DNA of 35,436 nt from Arthrobacter sp. SO3 (GTDB lineage: Bacteria > Actinomycetota > Actinomycetes > Actinomycetales > Micrococcaceae). The notes under the pieces were generated by a model. That model saw only the letters and a list, made by a program, of their open reading frames with translations, was not told where the DNA came from and ran no database searches. The position numbers and the translations under genes are program-made. Positions 18,595-28,216 of this stretch are shown piece after piece. The stretch is taken from NCBI RefSeq assembly GCF_020532825.1, contig NZ_MQTS01000241.1, positions 1-35,436 on the forward strand, in the 5' to 3' direction. The first letter of the stretch is position 1. Each line of letters opens with the position of its first letter.

Positions 18595-19248
18595 CTAGAA
18601 GGCGGTGCTGGGCAGATCCTTCTCGCCATCGACGATCGCGGTGATGATCCGCGCTGCAACCAAGTCTGGATCCAGCGCTGCTCCGAATCGCGGCGCTGAC
18701 CCGGCGATCGGATGCTCGGACAGCGCGGTGCCAGTGTGGCCTGGGCGGGCGTCCACGATTCGTATGCCCGCGCGACGATACTCGCGCGCCGCTGCGACAA
18801 CGAAGGCCGCGAGCCCAGCCTTCGACGCCGAGTATGCCGCCAGACCGGCGACGGGTGCCTCGGCGACAACGCCGCTCAGTGTGACCACGAAGGGCTCCCG
18901 GCCCTCACGTGCCGAGGCCGCGAGGTAGGGCTGGCTCTGGGTAATGAGCTGTATCGGACTGGTCGTGTTCACAGCGAAGAGTTCGTCCACCGTGGCGGGT
19001 TCAAGGTCTGATGCGGCGCCGAAGGCGACGACCCCGGACGCAACCACTAGCCCGTCGAGACGTCCGTACTGCGCATTCGTGTCATCCAGCACCTCCTGGA
19101 TTACGGAGGGTGCGCGCAAATCGTGCCCAGCAGACTTTGACGACCGGGCGACGATGGCGCCGTTACGCTCCAGCTGAGCGGCGATGCGCGAACCGAGTCC
19201 GCCGGTGGCGCCGACTACCAGAACAACCGCACCCTGAAGAGTCGTCAT
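18595..19248 (-). CDS. Short-chain dehydrogenase/reductase (SDR)
   Basis: The 217-residue protein is a classical-type SDR, a little shorter than the usual 240-260. The cofactor-binding glycine motif is GATGGLG (13-19). The NNAG-equivalent is VASG (69-72), followed by N94, S125, Y139 and K143, so the catalytic Asn-Ser-Tyr-Lys set is complete. The last part (substrate loop) is short: RPGHTGTALSEHPIAGSAPRF. It should reduce or oxidise an alcohol/carbonyl substrate with NAD(P)(H); the substrate is unknown. ATG at 19248 follows a -10-like TAGAAT by exactly 6 nt with no ribosome-binding site, suggesting a leaderless mRNA. It is the only whole gene between the ychF-end remnant and intact ychF, so it may have arrived by transfer. 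Confidence 0.9.
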   Translation of the reverse strand: MTTLQGAVVLVVGATGGLGSRIAAQLERNGAIVARSSKSAGHDLRAPSVIQEVLDDTNAQYGRLDGLVVASGVVAFGAASDLEPATVDELFAVNTTSPIQLITQSQPYLAASAREGREPFVVTLSGVVAEAPVAGLAAYSASKAGLAAFVVAAAREYRRAGIRIVDARPGHTGTALSEHPIAGSAPRFGAALDPDLVAARIITAIVDGEKDLPSTAF

Positions 19249-19260
19249 GGGTAGATTCTA

Positions 19261-19529
19261 GGTCACGTGCTGCAGGTAGCCCAGCGCGGGTCGGTTTCCT
19301 GAGGCTGGACGGCTGCGGTACGCCCCATGCAACGAAGCAGGCTTCACGCGCACATCCGGAATGAAGCGCCCAAGTTTCGTGACACAGCCTTTTGAGTTGG
19401 AAGGATGCATACCATGCCACGCCTCCGCGCCCCCTTGGGAACTGCCATTGGCGGGCATCCGAGACACCGCACACCCGGCTATTACACAATCTTCACCCAG
19501 AACCCACGGATGCTCCCATCGCACCAACA
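19261..19529. other. Gap between SDR gene and ychF terminator, no gene recognised
   Basis: I find no convincing coding frame, RNA gene or repeat here. Short open frames on both strands lack codon bias and family similarity. Base composition is somewhat lower in GC than the flanking genes in parts (around 19340-19500), which would fit foreign or decaying DNA in the SDR segment. Confidence 0.5.
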
Positions 19530-19567
19530 GAGACGGCCCCATCTGCGGAAGCAGATGGGGCCGTCTC
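19530..19567 (-). terminator. Terminator hairpin of ychF
   Basis: A 17-bp perfect stem (19530-19546 with 19551-19567, outer bases GAGACGGCCCC / GGGGCCGTCTC) closes on a 4-nt loop. It begins 14 nt after the ychF stop codon (19581). No T-run follows on the transcribed strand, as is common in high-GC actinobacteria. Confidence 0.8.
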
Positions 19568-19580
19568 AAAATTCTGTGGG

Positions 19581-20666
19581 CTAAACGTTAAACCGGAACT
19601 CCACGACGTCGCCGTCGGCCATGACGTATTCCTTGCCTTCGATGCGGACCTTGCCGCGGGACTTCGCCTCGGCCATGGACCCGGCTTCGATGAGGTCGTC
19701 GAAGGAGACGACCTCGGCCTTGATGAAACCGCGCTGGAAATCCGAGTGGATCACGCCGGCGGCCTGCGGGGCCGTGTCGCCCTGGTGGATGGTCCAGGCC
19801 CGGGTTTCCTTGGGTCCTGCCGTCAGGTAGGTCTGCAGCCCAAGGGTGTGGAAACCGACGCGGGCCAGCTGGTCGAGTCCGGATTCGTCCTGCCCGTTCA
19901 TTTCGAGCATTTCGCGGGCCTCTTCCTCGTCCAGCTCAACGAGGTCTGATTCGAGCTTGGCGTCGAGGAAGATGGCGTCCGCGGGGGCAACCAGGGTCCG
20001 GAGTTCTTCCTGCTTCTCCGGGCTGCCCAGGATGCCCTCGTCCGCGTTGAAGACGTAGATGAAGGGTTTGGCGGTCAGGAGGCTGAGCTCCCTGAGGTGC
20101 TCCATCTCCAGTTTGTCGCTCTTGACCGAGGCGAAGATGGTGTCGCCGCGTTCCAGCACCGTTTGGGCCGCCTTGATGGCGGCCAGTTCGCCGGCTTCCC
20201 GCTTCTTGATCTTGACTTCTTTTTCGATCCGGGGAATGGCGTTTTCGATGGTCTGGAGGTCAGCCAGGATCAGCTCGGTGTTGATGGTCTCCATGTCCGA
20301 CCGGGGGTCCACCTTGCCGTCGACGTGGATGACGTCGGGGTCGTCAAACACCCGGACCACCTGGACGATGGCCTCGGCCTCACGGATGTTGGCGAGGAAC
20401 TTGTTTCCCAGGCCTTCGCCCTCCGACGCGCCTTTGACGATCCCGGCGATATCCACGAAGGACACCGGCGCGGGCAGGAGGCGCTGGGATCCGAAGACGG
20501 CGGCCAGCTTGGCAAGCCGCGGGTCCGGAAGGCTGACGACACCGACGTTCGGCTCGATCGTGGCGAACGGGTAGTTCGCTGCGAGCACCTGGTTGCGGGT
20601 CAGTGCGTTGAAAAGAGTTGATTTGCCGACGTTGGGCAGTCCGACGATGCCAATAGTAAGAGCCAC
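19581..20666 (-). CDS. ychF: Redox-regulated ATPase/GTPase YchF (OLA1 family)
   Basis: The 361-residue protein is a full-length YchF, a P-loop NTPase of the Obg group that prefers ATP, binds ribosomes and is linked to stress responses. The G1 motif GLPNVGKST (9-17) and the switch/G3 region [17 protein letters not shown] are intact. In place of the GTPase NKxD motif it has NADE (in [10 protein letters not shown]), the change that accounts for ATP preference. A coiled-coil arm (about 130-200) and a C-terminal TGS domain ending [10 protein letters not shown] follow. The start is GTG at 20666 (GTG GCT CTT), matching the usual [10 protein letters not shown]-terminus. A -10-like TAGAAT lies 8 nt upstream, so the mRNA may be almost leaderless. 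Its last codons recur in diverged form at 18286-18312. Confidence 0.97.
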   Translation of the reverse strand: MALTIGIVGLPNVGKSTLFNALTRNQVLAANYPFATIEPNVGVVSLPDPRLAKLAAVFGSQRLLPAPVSFVDIAGIVKGASEGEGLGNKFLANIREAEAIVQVVRVFDDPDVIHVDGKVDPRSDMETINTELILADLQTIENAIPRIEKEVKIKKREAGELAAIKAAQTVLERGDTIFASVKSDKLEMEHLRELSLLTAKPFIYVFNADEGILGSPEKQEELRTLVAPADAIFLDAKLESDLVELDEEEAREMLEMNGQDESGLDQLARVGFHTLGLQTYLTAGPKETRAWTIHQGDTAPQAAGVIHSDFQRGFIKAEVVSFDDLIEAGSMAEAKSRGKVRIEGKEYVMADGDVVEFRFNV

Positions 20667-20783
20667 GAGTACTAATTCTACCTGCTGTGGCCGGGGTCCT
20701 CCACGACGGCCTGTCCGGCGTCTGGTTCACCGCCTGCAGGGCGTCGGCCGGAAACTGTCACAGGGGCGTGCCAAAGTGAAGGC

Positions 20784-22082
20784 ATGGACGCTTTTGCACT
20801 GATTCTTTCCCTTCTGATGCTTCTCGTCGGCGCGGTCGCCGGCGCCGCCGTGGTCTACCTGCTGGTCCGCCGCCGCACCCAGGCGGTGGAGCAGGACTTC
20901 GACGCCGTGTCGGGCCGGCTCTCGGAGGTCAGCGCGCAGTTCGCCGCGGCCGACGCCGAGAGGCGGCTGCTGGCTGCCCAGAACCGGGAACTCGGCGAGT
21001 CCCGGAATCAGGACGGCAGCGTGCTGCGCGCCCTGGCGCCGGTGGCCGAGAAGCTCACCGCGGTCCAGCAGCAGGTGTCGCTGCTGGAGCGCGACCGCCT
21101 GGAGCAGTATGGCCAGCTGGCCCAGCAGCTGCAGGAAGCCCGACTGTCCGACGAACAGCTGCTGCGGTCAACGCATGCGCTGGAGTCCGCGCTGCGGTCC
21201 AACAGCGCCCGCGGCCAGTGGGGCGAGGTGCAGTTGCGCCGCGTGGTCGAGGCGGCCGGGATGCTGCGCCACGTCGATTTCCACGAGCAGGTGCACAGCG
21301 GGCAGACCCAGGGCGCCGCGGCGGACACCAGTGTCCGGCCCGACCTCGTCGTGCAGCTTCCGGGCCAGAAGCAGCTCGTCGTCGACGCCAAGGTGCCGCT
21401 CTCCTCGTACCTGGCGGCGCAGGAGCTGGGCGCGTCCGCCAGCGGGCAGCTGCACGCGCAGTCGCTGGGCGGGCAGCAGGCCCACCTGCTGGCCCATGCC
21501 AAGGCCCTGAAGGCTCACGTGGACGCGCTGAGCAACAAGAAGTACTGGGATATTCCGGGCAACTCCCCGGAACTTGTGGTCTGCTTCCTGCCGGCCGAGT
21601 CGATTCTGGCCGCCGCGCTGTCCGCGGACCCGGCGCTGCTGGACTACGCCCTGTCCAAGAACGTGGTGCTGGCCAGTCCGTCGACCCTGCTGGCGGTCCT
21701 GAAGTCCGTCGCCTTCACCTGGCGCCAGGACGTGCTGACGGACAGCGCGCGGGAGCTTTTCGAGCTCGCCCACCAGCTCTATGAGCGGATGGGAACCCTC
21801 GGCGAGAACGTCACCAAGCTTGGCGCCTCGCTCAAAACGTCCGTTGACCGCTACAACTCAATGGTGGGAACGCTGGAGGCCCGGGTGCTGCCGACCGCAC
21901 GGAAGCTCAATGCCCTGGATGCGGCAGGGCTGACCACGCCCGCAGCTGTGGAGGTGACACCGCGTTCCGTGGCTGCCCCGGAACTCCAGCCCGGGAACGG
22001 TCCGGCGATCGGGTCCGGCAGCAGGCTGGCGGACGGGCCCGCGGCCGACGCCGCCGACGCGGACCGCGAGTCCGCGGCCTAG
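20784..22082 (+). CDS. rmuC: DNA recombination protein RmuC
   Basis: The 432-residue protein has an N-terminal membrane anchor (about 5-27, [20 protein letters not shown]), a coiled-coil region rich in Gln, Glu and Leu (about 30-130) and the RmuC domain (about 135-370). The domain includes the conserved [18 protein letters not shown], the nuclease-like strand [14 protein letters not shown] and the FLPAES stretch. RmuC proteins limit DNA inversions at short inverted repeats in E. coli and carry a PD-(D/E)XK-like core; the biochemical activity is unproven. The last 60 residues are a disordered Pro/Ala/Gly tail. Start ATG 20784 has AAGG almost adjacent, which is a weak ribosome-binding site. The TAG stop shares the palindrome CTAG with the stop of the convergent ispH. 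Confidence 0.93.
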   Translation: MDAFALILSLLMLLVGAVAGAAVVYLLVRRRTQAVEQDFDAVSGRLSEVSAQFAAADAERRLLAAQNRELGESRNQDGSVLRALAPVAEKLTAVQQQVSLLERDRLEQYGQLAQQLQEARLSDEQLLRSTHALESALRSNSARGQWGEVQLRRVVEAAGMLRHVDFHEQVHSGQTQGAAADTSVRPDLVVQLPGQKQLVVDAKVPLSSYLAAQELGASASGQLHAQSLGGQQAHLLAHAKALKAHVDALSNKKYWDIPGNSPELVVCFLPAESILAAALSADPALLDYALSKNVVLASPSTLLAVLKSVAFTWRQDVLTDSARELFELAHQLYERMGTLGENVTKLGASLKTSVDRYNSMVGTLEARVLPTARKLNALDAAGLTTPAAVEVTPRSVAAPELQPGNGPAIGSGSRLADGPAADAADADRESAA

Positions 22083-23170
22083 GAGGTCTGGGCGGGGCGT
22101 GAGCCGCGGCCGCCGAGGGCGCGGGTCACGTCGCCGGCCTGCTTCAGCGTGGCGCGGAGTTCCTTCGGCAGCGAGAAGAGCAGGTCCTCCTCCGCCGTGA
22201 CGACTTCCTCGACCGAGCCGTAGCCGTAGTCGGCGAGCAGGCGCAGGACGTCCTTGACCAGGACCTCCGGGACGGAGGCGCCCGAGGTCACGCCAACGGT
22301 GGCCACGCCCTCAAACCAGGATTCGTCCACCTCATTGGCGAAGTCCACACGGTAGGAGGCCTTCGCGCCGTACTCCAGGGCCACCTCCACGAGCCGGACC
22401 GAGTTCGACGAGTTGGCAGATCCGACCACAATCACCAGGTCGGCCTGCGGCGAGATCTTCTTGATGGCGACCTGCCGGTTGGTGGTCGCGTAGCAGATGT
22501 CGTCGCTGGGCGGGTCCTGCAGGGTCGGGAACCGTTCCTTAAGGAGCCGCACCGTTTCCATGGTTTCGTCGACGCTGAGGGTGGTCTGGGAAAGCCAGAT
22601 GACCTTCTCCGGGTCCCGGACCGTGACCTTGTCGACCTCATGCGGGCCGTTGATGATCTGGATGTGTTCGGGGGCTTCGCCGGCGGTTCCTTCGACTTCC
22701 TCGTGGCCGTCGTGGCCGATCAGCAGGATGTCGAAGTCGTCCTTCGCGAAGCGCACCGCCTCTTTATGCACCTTGGTCACGAGGGGGCAGGTGGCGTCGA
22801 TGGTCCGCAGCCCCCGGTCCTCGGCAGACTGCACCACGGCGGGGGAGACACCGTGGGCGGAGAAAATCACCAGGGCGCCCTCGGGGACCTCATCGGTCTC
22901 GTCAACGAAGATCGCGCCCTTTTCCTCGAGCGAACTCACGACATGCACGTTGTGGACGATCTGTTTGCGAACGTAGACCGGCGGGCCGTAGTGCTCCAGG
23001 GCTTTTTCCACCGCGATGACCGCACGGTCAACGCCGGCGCAGTAGCCGCGCGGGGCGGCGAGCAGGACCTTTTTCGGGCCGGAGACGGCGGCTGCCGCCA
23101 GCACGTCCTCCGGCGTACGCCGCCGGCGCGGAACGGTTGGCATCGGAATGGATACAGCGGTGGAGGTCAT
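22079..23170 (-). CDS. ispH: 4-hydroxy-3-methylbut-2-enyl diphosphate reductase IspH
   Basis: The 363-residue enzyme catalyses the last step of the MEP pathway, reducing HMBPP to IPP and DMAPP with a [4Fe-4S] cluster. The three cluster cysteines are C44 ([10 protein letters not shown]), C128 (DATCPLV) and C226 ([11 protein letters not shown]). Substrate-binding histidines occur in VHNVHV, SAHGVSP and [11 protein letters not shown], and the GSANSSNS motif is present. An N-terminal extension of about 30 residues precedes the fold, common in actinobacteria. ATG 23170 has no spaced ribosome-binding site; TAGCAT lies exactly 6 nt upstream, suggesting a leaderless mRNA. Its presence shows that isoprenoids are made by the MEP route. 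Confidence 0.97.
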   Translation of the reverse strand: MTSTAVSIPMPTVPRRRRTPEDVLAAAAVSGPKKVLLAAPRGYCAGVDRAVIAVEKALEHYGPPVYVRKQIVHNVHVVSSLEEKGAIFVDETDEVPEGALVIFSAHGVSPAVVQSAEDRGLRTIDATCPLVTKVHKEAVRFAKDDFDILLIGHDGHEEVEGTAGEAPEHIQIINGPHEVDKVTVRDPEKVIWLSQTTLSVDETMETVRLLKERFPTLQDPPSDDICYATTNRQVAIKKISPQADLVIVVGSANSSNSVRLVEVALEYGAKASYRVDFANEVDESWFEGVATVGVTSGASVPEVLVKDVLRLLADYGYGSVEEVVTAEEDLLFSLPKELRATLKQAGDVTRALGGRGSRPAQTS

Positions 23171-23226
23171 CCCCCAATGCTACCGGTGTTGGGCCGGGCG
23201 CCGTTGTGGCCCGGCCGGCCGGGCGG

Positions 23227-24069
23227 TCAGGCGCGGCGGCGCCCGACGGCGAAGCGCAGGACGAGTCCGGCGGCAAGCAGGACGCCGCCGGCCACGGCGG
23301 CCACGGTTGTCCACTGGGCGAAACTCGAGCTGGCGGCCGAGACGAACTCGCTCTTGAAGATCTCCGCGACTTCGTTCCCGCTGCTGGTTCGCGCCACCGC
23401 ACCCCCGACGGCGCCGGCGGCCAGTGTCCAGGCACCGGCCAGCACAAGGGCTCCGATTCCGATACCGGCCAGGACAGTCCAGCGCCGCCGGGCGGCGACG
23501 AAGGCGAGGGCGAAGGCGATGAGCGCGCCCACGGCCGCGGCGTAGCCCATCGGTGCGTAGGCAGATATCCGCTCAAGGATCTGCCGGTGCTCGGGCTGAC
23601 CGATCGTGATCAGCAGCTGCTCGGGGGCCTCCAGCGGCAGGGTGGTCGCGTCCGCCACCTGCTTCGCCACCAGGCCGACGAGGGGCGCAAGGTCCAGGGT
23701 CAGCGAGGTGGCAGCGCCGGCCCCGGCCGGCAGTGTCGTGGGGTCGGCGAAATTCAGCCGGTGGCTCCTGCGCAGGGTTTCGGTCCAGGCATCCGGGTAG
23801 CCGGGCATGCTCGTCAGGGACTGGGCCGCGCTCTCCAGGATTGGCGTGACCAGGCCACTGAGCGCTTCGGGGATCCGCTCCGCGCCGAGACTGCCAACGG
23901 CGGCCGAGGCCAGCCGCTGCTGAAACACCGGGTCTTTGCCCAGCGGGGCGGTGAACGCCACGAAGCCGTCCTCCTGGACGATGTTCCGGTCCACCCACAT
24001 GGCCGGAACGGCAACCGCCGCCAGGACAAGCCCAATGAGTACTGCTACGGCCGAGACAAAAGTGCGCAC
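23227..24069 (-). CDS. Membrane protein of unknown function between ispH and xseA
   Basis: The predicted 280-residue protein has an N-terminal membrane helix (about 3-23), an extracytoplasmic domain of about 145 residues (28-172), then three more hydrophobic segments (173-192, 198-224, 254-275) and a basic tail (GRRRA). The external part contains AFTAPLGKDPVFQQRL and PEQLLITIGQPEHRQILERI, resembling actinobacterial membrane proteins of unknown function that contain an FxAxTxPL-type start. The GTG at 24069 is chosen because GAGGA lies 6 nt upstream. An ATG at 24102 would add MALPTNQRGIL and has only a poor upstream signal. It stands divergent from xseA and 56 bp beyond the start of ispH on the same strand. 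Confidence 0.75.
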   Translation of the reverse strand: MRTFVSAVAVLIGLVLAAVAVPAMWVDRNIVQEDGFVAFTAPLGKDPVFQQRLASAAVGSLGAERIPEALSGLVTPILESAAQSLTSMPGYPDAWTETLRRSHRLNFADPTTLPAGAGAATSLTLDLAPLVGLVAKQVADATTLPLEAPEQLLITIGQPEHRQILERISAYAPMGYAAAVGALIAFALAFVAARRRWTVLAGIGIGALVLAGAWTLAAGAVGGAVARTSSGNEVAEIFKSEFVSAASSSFAQWTTVAAVAGGVLLAAGLVLRFAVGRRRA

Positions 24070-24302
24070 AAGAATTCCTCGTTGGTTGGTGGGTAGTGCC
24101 ATCCTACGGGGGCGGCGTGCGGAACGATAAAGTCGGTCCCCGGTGATAGAGCTATGGATAGAGTTGAAACCGACAAGTTCGAGTTGTCTGCCGGTGGCCC
24201 TTCCTGACGCGCAATCGCCGGGGGTTTGCCTGCGGACAGCACCGCCCCGGCAAAGGACACCCACCCGTATGTACAAGGCCATCTCCGCCCAGGGGTACCG
24301 GC

Positions 24303-25589
24303 ATGTCTGAAGACGTCGCGGCAGCCACGACCGTTCCGGGCACGGCTGCGGAAACCAGCCCGGAAAACCCCTGGCCGCTGCAGCTGCTGTCCCAGAAACT
24401 CAAGATGCACATCGACCGTGCCCCGTCCGCGTGGGTCGAGGGACAGGTCATCGAGCTGAACCGGCGCGGGACCAACGCCTACCTGACGCTGCGGGACATC
24501 GACGCTGAGATTTCCCTCCCCGCCTCCGTCTGGACCAAGGTGCTGGACCGGCAGGACATCCCGCTCGAACGCGGCTCCCGGGTCGTGGCCCTGCTCAAGG
24601 CGGAGTTCTGGCTCAAGACGGGCCGGCTGAGCATGTCCGTGAAGGACATCCGGCCGGTGGGGCTAGGGGATCTGCTCGCCAGGATCGAGCGGCTGCGCCA
24701 CGCCCTGGCCGCTGAAGGGCTGTTCTCCGACACCCGCAAGAAGCCCCTGCCCCTGCTCCCCCACCGGATCGGCCTGATCACCGGCCGCGACTCTGACGCC
24801 AAGAAGGACGTGCTGCGCAACGCCGCCCTGCGCTGGCCCGCCGTCGAATTCGAAGTCCGTGAGGTGGCCGTCCAGGGCAACACCGCCGTCGCGCAGATCA
24901 TCGCGGCGCTGCGCGAACTGGATGCGCACCCCGAGGTGGACGTGATCGTCATCGCCCGCGGCGGCGGAGCCCTCGAGGATCTGCTGCCCTTCAGCAATGA
25001 GGAACTCATCCGGGCGGTGTCCGGCGCGTCCACCCCGGTGGTGAGTGCGATCGGCCACGAGGCGGACCGGCCGATCCTGGACGATGTCGCGGACCTGCGC
25101 GCCTCCACGCCCACCGACGCTGCCAAGCGGATCGTCCCGGACGTTGTGGAGGAGCTCGCCCGCGTGCGTCAGGCCCGGGACCAGCTCCGGCGCGGTGCCA
25201 CCCGGCTGGTGGAACGTGAAACGGACCGGCTGGCCTCGCTTCGCTCCCGCCCGGTACTGGCCTCCCCCGAGGTTATGGTCAGCATCCGGCACGACGATAT
25301 TGAACGGCTCAAGGGCCGCTCCCAGTCGGCCGTCACCACCGCCGTCGTCCGGGCCGCGGACCAGCTGGTGCACCTCAAGGCCCAGGTCCGCGCCCTCTCG
25401 CCGCAGAAGACCCTCGACCGGGGGTACGCCGTGGTGCAGCTCGCCGACGGCGGCCAGGAACCCGGCACCCGCCGGGACGTGGTCCGGCACCCTGACCAGG
25501 CACCGTCGGGGACTCCGCTGACGGTGCGCGTGGCTGGGGGCCGGTTCACCGCGGAGTCGACCGGCGGCCAGGAACCCGCCGAAGACTGA
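24303..25589 (+). CDS. xseA: Exodeoxyribonuclease VII large subunit XseA
   Basis: The 428-residue protein is the catalytic subunit of exonuclease VII, which degrades single-stranded DNA from both ends. An N-terminal OB-fold (about 22-125, with [20 protein letters not shown]) binds DNA. The catalytic region follows: [17 protein letters not shown] (about 158-174), [16 protein letters not shown] (about 214-229) and [20 protein letters not shown] (about 245-264). The helical region that contacts XseB ends with [16 protein letters not shown] short disordered extension at each end is typical for actinobacteria. Start ATG 24303. The small-subunit gene follows 56 bp later on the same strand. Confidence 0.97.
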   Translation: MSEDVAAATTVPGTAAETSPENPWPLQLLSQKLKMHIDRAPSAWVEGQVIELNRRGTNAYLTLRDIDAEISLPASVWTKVLDRQDIPLERGSRVVALLKAEFWLKTGRLSMSVKDIRPVGLGDLLARIERLRHALAAEGLFSDTRKKPLPLLPHRIGLITGRDSDAKKDVLRNAALRWPAVEFEVREVAVQGNTAVAQIIAALRELDAHPEVDVIVIARGGGALEDLLPFSNEELIRAVSGASTPVVSAIGHEADRPILDDVADLRASTPTDAAKRIVPDVVEELARVRQARDQLRRGATRLVERETDRLASLRSRPVLASPEVMVSIRHDDIERLKGRSQSAVTTAVVRAADQLVHLKAQVRALSPQKTLDRGYAVVQLADGGQEPGTRRDVVRHPDQAPSGTPLTVRVAGGRFTAESTGGQEPAED

Positions 25590-25645
25590 TAGACCAATCC
25601 ACCCGATCGACCCGTCCTGCGGGACACAGCAAGGAGCAGCACGCC

Positions 25646-25876
25646 ATGGCAGCAGAAACGCAGCCCAACGCCGACATCGAGGGTCTGAGCTACGAGGAGG
25701 CCCGCGAGCAGCTCGTCGGCGTCGTCAGCCGGCTCGAAGCCGGCGGGGCAAGCCTCGAGGAGTCCCTCTCGCTCTGGGAACGCGGCGAGGCTCTGGCCAA
25801 GCGCTGCGAACAGTGGCTGGAGGGCGCCCGCAAACGGCTGGCCGCGGCCCGCGACCAGCCCGCACAGGACAGCTAG
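25646..25876 (+). CDS. xseB: Exodeoxyribonuclease VII small subunit XseB
   Basis: The 76-residue protein is a typical XseB: two helices with the family landmarks [18 protein letters not shown] and [20 protein letters not shown]. Several copies of it bind the C-terminal helical region of XseA and are needed for exonuclease VII activity. AAGGAG lies about 9 nt before the ATG at 25646, a strong site consistent with stoichiometric excess over XseA. A perfect 14-bp palindrome (25884-25897, CCGGCGG/CCGCCGG) follows between its stop and that of the convergent PPK2 gene and may help end both transcripts. Confidence 0.96.
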   Translation: MAAETQPNADIEGLSYEEAREQLVGVVSRLEAGGASLEESLSLWERGEALAKRCEQWLEGARKRLAAARDQPAQDS

Positions 25877-25897
25877 CCGCAGCCCGGCGGCCGCCGG

Positions 25898-26752
25898 TCA
25901 GGAGCGCTCGACCAGTTCCCGTTCCAACGCGACGTCAAGGTCCGGAACCGGCCACCGCAGCTTGAGACCTTCCAGCGCGTCGAGCAGCAGCTGCTGGACG
26001 GCGATCCGGGCGTACCACTTCTTGTTGGCCGGGACGACGTGCCACGGGGCGAGCTCGGTCCCTGTCTTCTCGAATGCCTTCTGGTAGGCGTCCATGTAGT
26101 CGCTCCAGAACGCGCGTTCCTTCAGGTCGTTGCTGCTGTATTTCCAGAGCTTCGCAGGCTCATCCAGCCGCGCGAGCAGCCGCTGCTTCTGCTCGTCCCG
26201 GCTGATATGGAGCATAACCTTGACGATCTTGGTGCCGGCGGACGTCTGCCTGGCCTCGAATTCGTTGATCGCGTTGTACCGGCGCTCGAGTTCCTTCGGA
26301 TCGGCCCAGCGGTGGACGCGGTGGATCAGGACGTCCTCATAATGGGACCGGTCAAAGACGCTCACCATCCCGGCAGCCGGCACTTCCTTCTCGATCCGCC
26401 ACAGGAAGTCGTAGGACTGCTCTTCCGGGGTGGGCGCCTTGAAAGATTTCATCTGGACGCCGTGCGGGTTCATGGCGCCCATGACGTGCGTGACGATCCC
26501 GCCTTTGCCGGCGGTGTCCATGGCCTGGAGGATCAGCAGGATGCGCTTGGTGCCGCCGAAGCGAGATTCGGCGAAAAGCTGCTCCTGGAGCAGGGCGAGG
26601 TTGTCATCCAGGTCGGCGAGCAGCACCTCGCCGTCGTTCTTGTCCCCCGGGTAGCCCGGGGTGGAGTCCGGGTCAGTGTTCTTCAGGCTGAAGCCTTTGC
26701 CCACTTTCAGGGTGTCAGAAGGGTGGTCCTTGAATCTCACGACGTCCGCCAT
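25898..26752 (-). CDS. Polyphosphate kinase 2, class III-like
   Basis: The 284-residue protein belongs to the PPK2 family (PF03976), which uses polyphosphate to phosphorylate nucleotides. The Walker A region is LQAMDTAGKGG (about 76-86), the Walker B/lid region FDRSHYEDVL (about 137-146), and the landmark DEQKQRLLARLDEPAKLWKY follows. This last stretch and the ending PANKKWYARI...LEGLKLRWP closely recall the class III enzyme of Meiothermus ruber, so it may convert both AMP and ADP (class from memory, not tested). The length is normal. A GTG (26755) directly precedes the ATG used here; GAGG upstream fits the ATG. It is 77 bp downstream of alaA on the same strand and could be cotranscribed. Confidence 0.92.
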   Translation of the reverse strand: MADVVRFKDHPSDTLKVGKGFSLKNTDPDSTPGYPGDKNDGEVLLADLDDNLALLQEQLFAESRFGGTKRILLILQAMDTAGKGGIVTHVMGAMNPHGVQMKSFKAPTPEEQSYDFLWRIEKEVPAAGMVSVFDRSHYEDVLIHRVHRWADPKELERRYNAINEFEARQTSAGTKIVKVMLHISRDEQKQRLLARLDEPAKLWKYSSNDLKERAFWSDYMDAYQKAFEKTGTELAPWHVVPANKKWYARIAVQQLLLDALEGLKLRWPVPDLDVALERELVERS

Positions 26753-26829
26753 CACAAGCCTCTTTCCGGTTCGGGCAGCCTCCGTTCGGACCGCCGGACA
26801 ACCGCCCGCGCCGCGCTGCTCAGCCTAGG

Positions 26830-28050
26830 CTAGTTCCCCTTGTACCGGCTCAGGAAGTCCGCCATGCGGTTGATGGCCTCTTCAAGGTCCTTCACGAGCG
26901 GCAAGGTGACCATCCGGAAGTGGTCCGGGCGGACCCAGTTGAAGGCCCGGCCATGGGAGACGAGGATCTTCTGCTGGCGCAGTAGGTCCAGGACGAACTT
27001 CTCGTCGTCGCGGATGCGGTAAACCTCGGGATCGAGCTTCGGGAACAGGTACATGGCGCCGCGGGCCTGTTGCGTGCTGACCCCGGGAATGGCGTTGAGC
27101 ATGTCGTAGGCCTTGTTGCGCTGCTCCAGCAGGCGCCCGCCCGGCAGGATCAGGTCGTTGATGCTCTGGTACCCGCCCAGCGCCGTCTGGATCGCGTGCT
27201 GGGCCGGGACGTTCGCGCACAGGCGCATGTTCGCGAGCAGGTTGATGCCCTCGAGGTAGTCCGCGGCGTCCTTCTTCGGCCCGGAAATGGCCATCCAGCC
27301 GGCGCGGTAGCCGCAGACGCGGTAGGCCTTGGACAGACCGCTGAACGTCAGGCACAGGACGTCGTCGCCGGTGAGGCTGGCCATGTTCACGTGGACGGCG
27401 TCCTCGTACAGGATCTTTTCGTAGATCTCGTCGGCGAACAGGACCAGGCCGTGCTTTTCGGCCAGCGCGACGATCTTCTTGAGGGTGTCCTCGGGATAGA
27501 CGGCACCGGTGGGGTTGTTGGGGTTGATCACCACGATCCCCTTGGTCCGCGGGGTGATCTTGGCTTCCAGGTCCGCCAGGTCCGGCTGCCAGCCGGAGTC
27601 CTCGTCGCAGAGGTAGTGCACGGGCCGGCCGCTGGCCAGGGCAACGGAGGCGGTCCAGAGCGGGTAGTCCGGGGTGGGGATCAGGACCTCGTCGCCGTCG
27701 TCGAGCAGCGCCATCAGGGACATCGTGATGAGTTCGCTGACGCCGTTGCCCAGATAGATGTCATCGACGTGGATGTTCTGGATACCGCGGGTCTGGTAGT
27801 ACTGCGAGACGGCGGTGCGGGCGGAAAAGATGCCGCGGGAATCGCTGTAGCCCTGGGCATGCGGCAGGTGGCGGATCATGTCCACCAGGATCGCGTCCGG
27901 CGCTTCGAATCCGAACGGGGCCGGGTTTCCGATGTTCAGTTTGAGGATGCGGTGACCCTCTGCCTCCATCTGCTGGGCGGCCTGAAGGATCGGTCCACGG
28001 ATGTCGTAAAGGACATTATGAAGCTTGGTGGACTGCTTGAATTCTGCCAT
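26830..28050 (-). CDS. alaA: Alanine aminotransferase AlaA (PLP-dependent)
   Basis: The 406-residue protein is nearly collinear with E. coli AlaA (glutamate-pyruvate aminotransferase), from SSKLxNVxYDIRGP through LKLNIGNPAPFGFEAPD to the end. The PLP-lysine is K241 in SGLSKAYR. NPNNPTGA (176-183) and DEIY (207-210) are the other cofactor-binding motifs, and the ANVPAQHAIQTALGGYQSI stretch is identical in character. It makes alanine from pyruvate with glutamate as donor. The ATG at 28050 has no clear ribosome-binding site; the -10-like CATATT is exactly 6 nt upstream. The palindrome GCCATATGGC (28062-28071) overlaps this region and could be an operator, although no regulator can be named. Confidence 0.95.
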   Translation of the reverse strand: MAEFKQSTKLHNVLYDIRGPILQAAQQMEAEGHRILKLNIGNPAPFGFEAPDAILVDMIRHLPHAQGYSDSRGIFSARTAVSQYYQTRGIQNIHVDDIYLGNGVSELITMSLMALLDDGDEVLIPTPDYPLWTASVALASGRPVHYLCDEDSGWQPDLADLEAKITPRTKGIVVINPNNPTGAVYPEDTLKKIVALAEKHGLVLFADEIYEKILYEDAVHVNMASLTGDDVLCLTFSGLSKAYRVCGYRAGWMAISGPKKDAADYLEGINLLANMRLCANVPAQHAIQTALGGYQSINDLILPGGRLLEQRNKAYDMLNAIPGVSTQQARGAMYLFPKLDPEVYRIRDDEKFVLDLLRQQKILVSHGRAFNWVRPDHFRMVTLPLVKDLEEAINRMADFLSRYKGN

Positions 28051-28130
28051 TCATCAAATATGCCATATGGCGGATGTACTTCCGGCGAGATCTGTCTCAC
28101 AGGGGTGTCCCGCCGTCACAGGCACAAAAC

Positions 28131-28191
28131 GGCGACGGCGGCAGCCGGCTCCCCCCCGTCAACCGGGAGAGGACCGGCAGCCGCCGTCGTC
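28131..28191 (-). terminator. Terminator of the osmoprotectant importer operon
   Basis: GACGGCGGC (28134-28142) pairs with GCCGCCGTC (28180-28188), flanked by three more outer pairs, and CCGG (28145-28148) with CCGG (28174-28177) continues inside after a 2-nt mismatch. On the transcribed strand it starts 26 nt after the stop of the binding-protein gene and is followed by GTTTTGTG, a short T-run. This is the end of the four-gene operon. Confidence 0.85.
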
Positions 28192-28216
28192 CGTCAAAGA
28201 GGTCCGGGAGCGCCTG

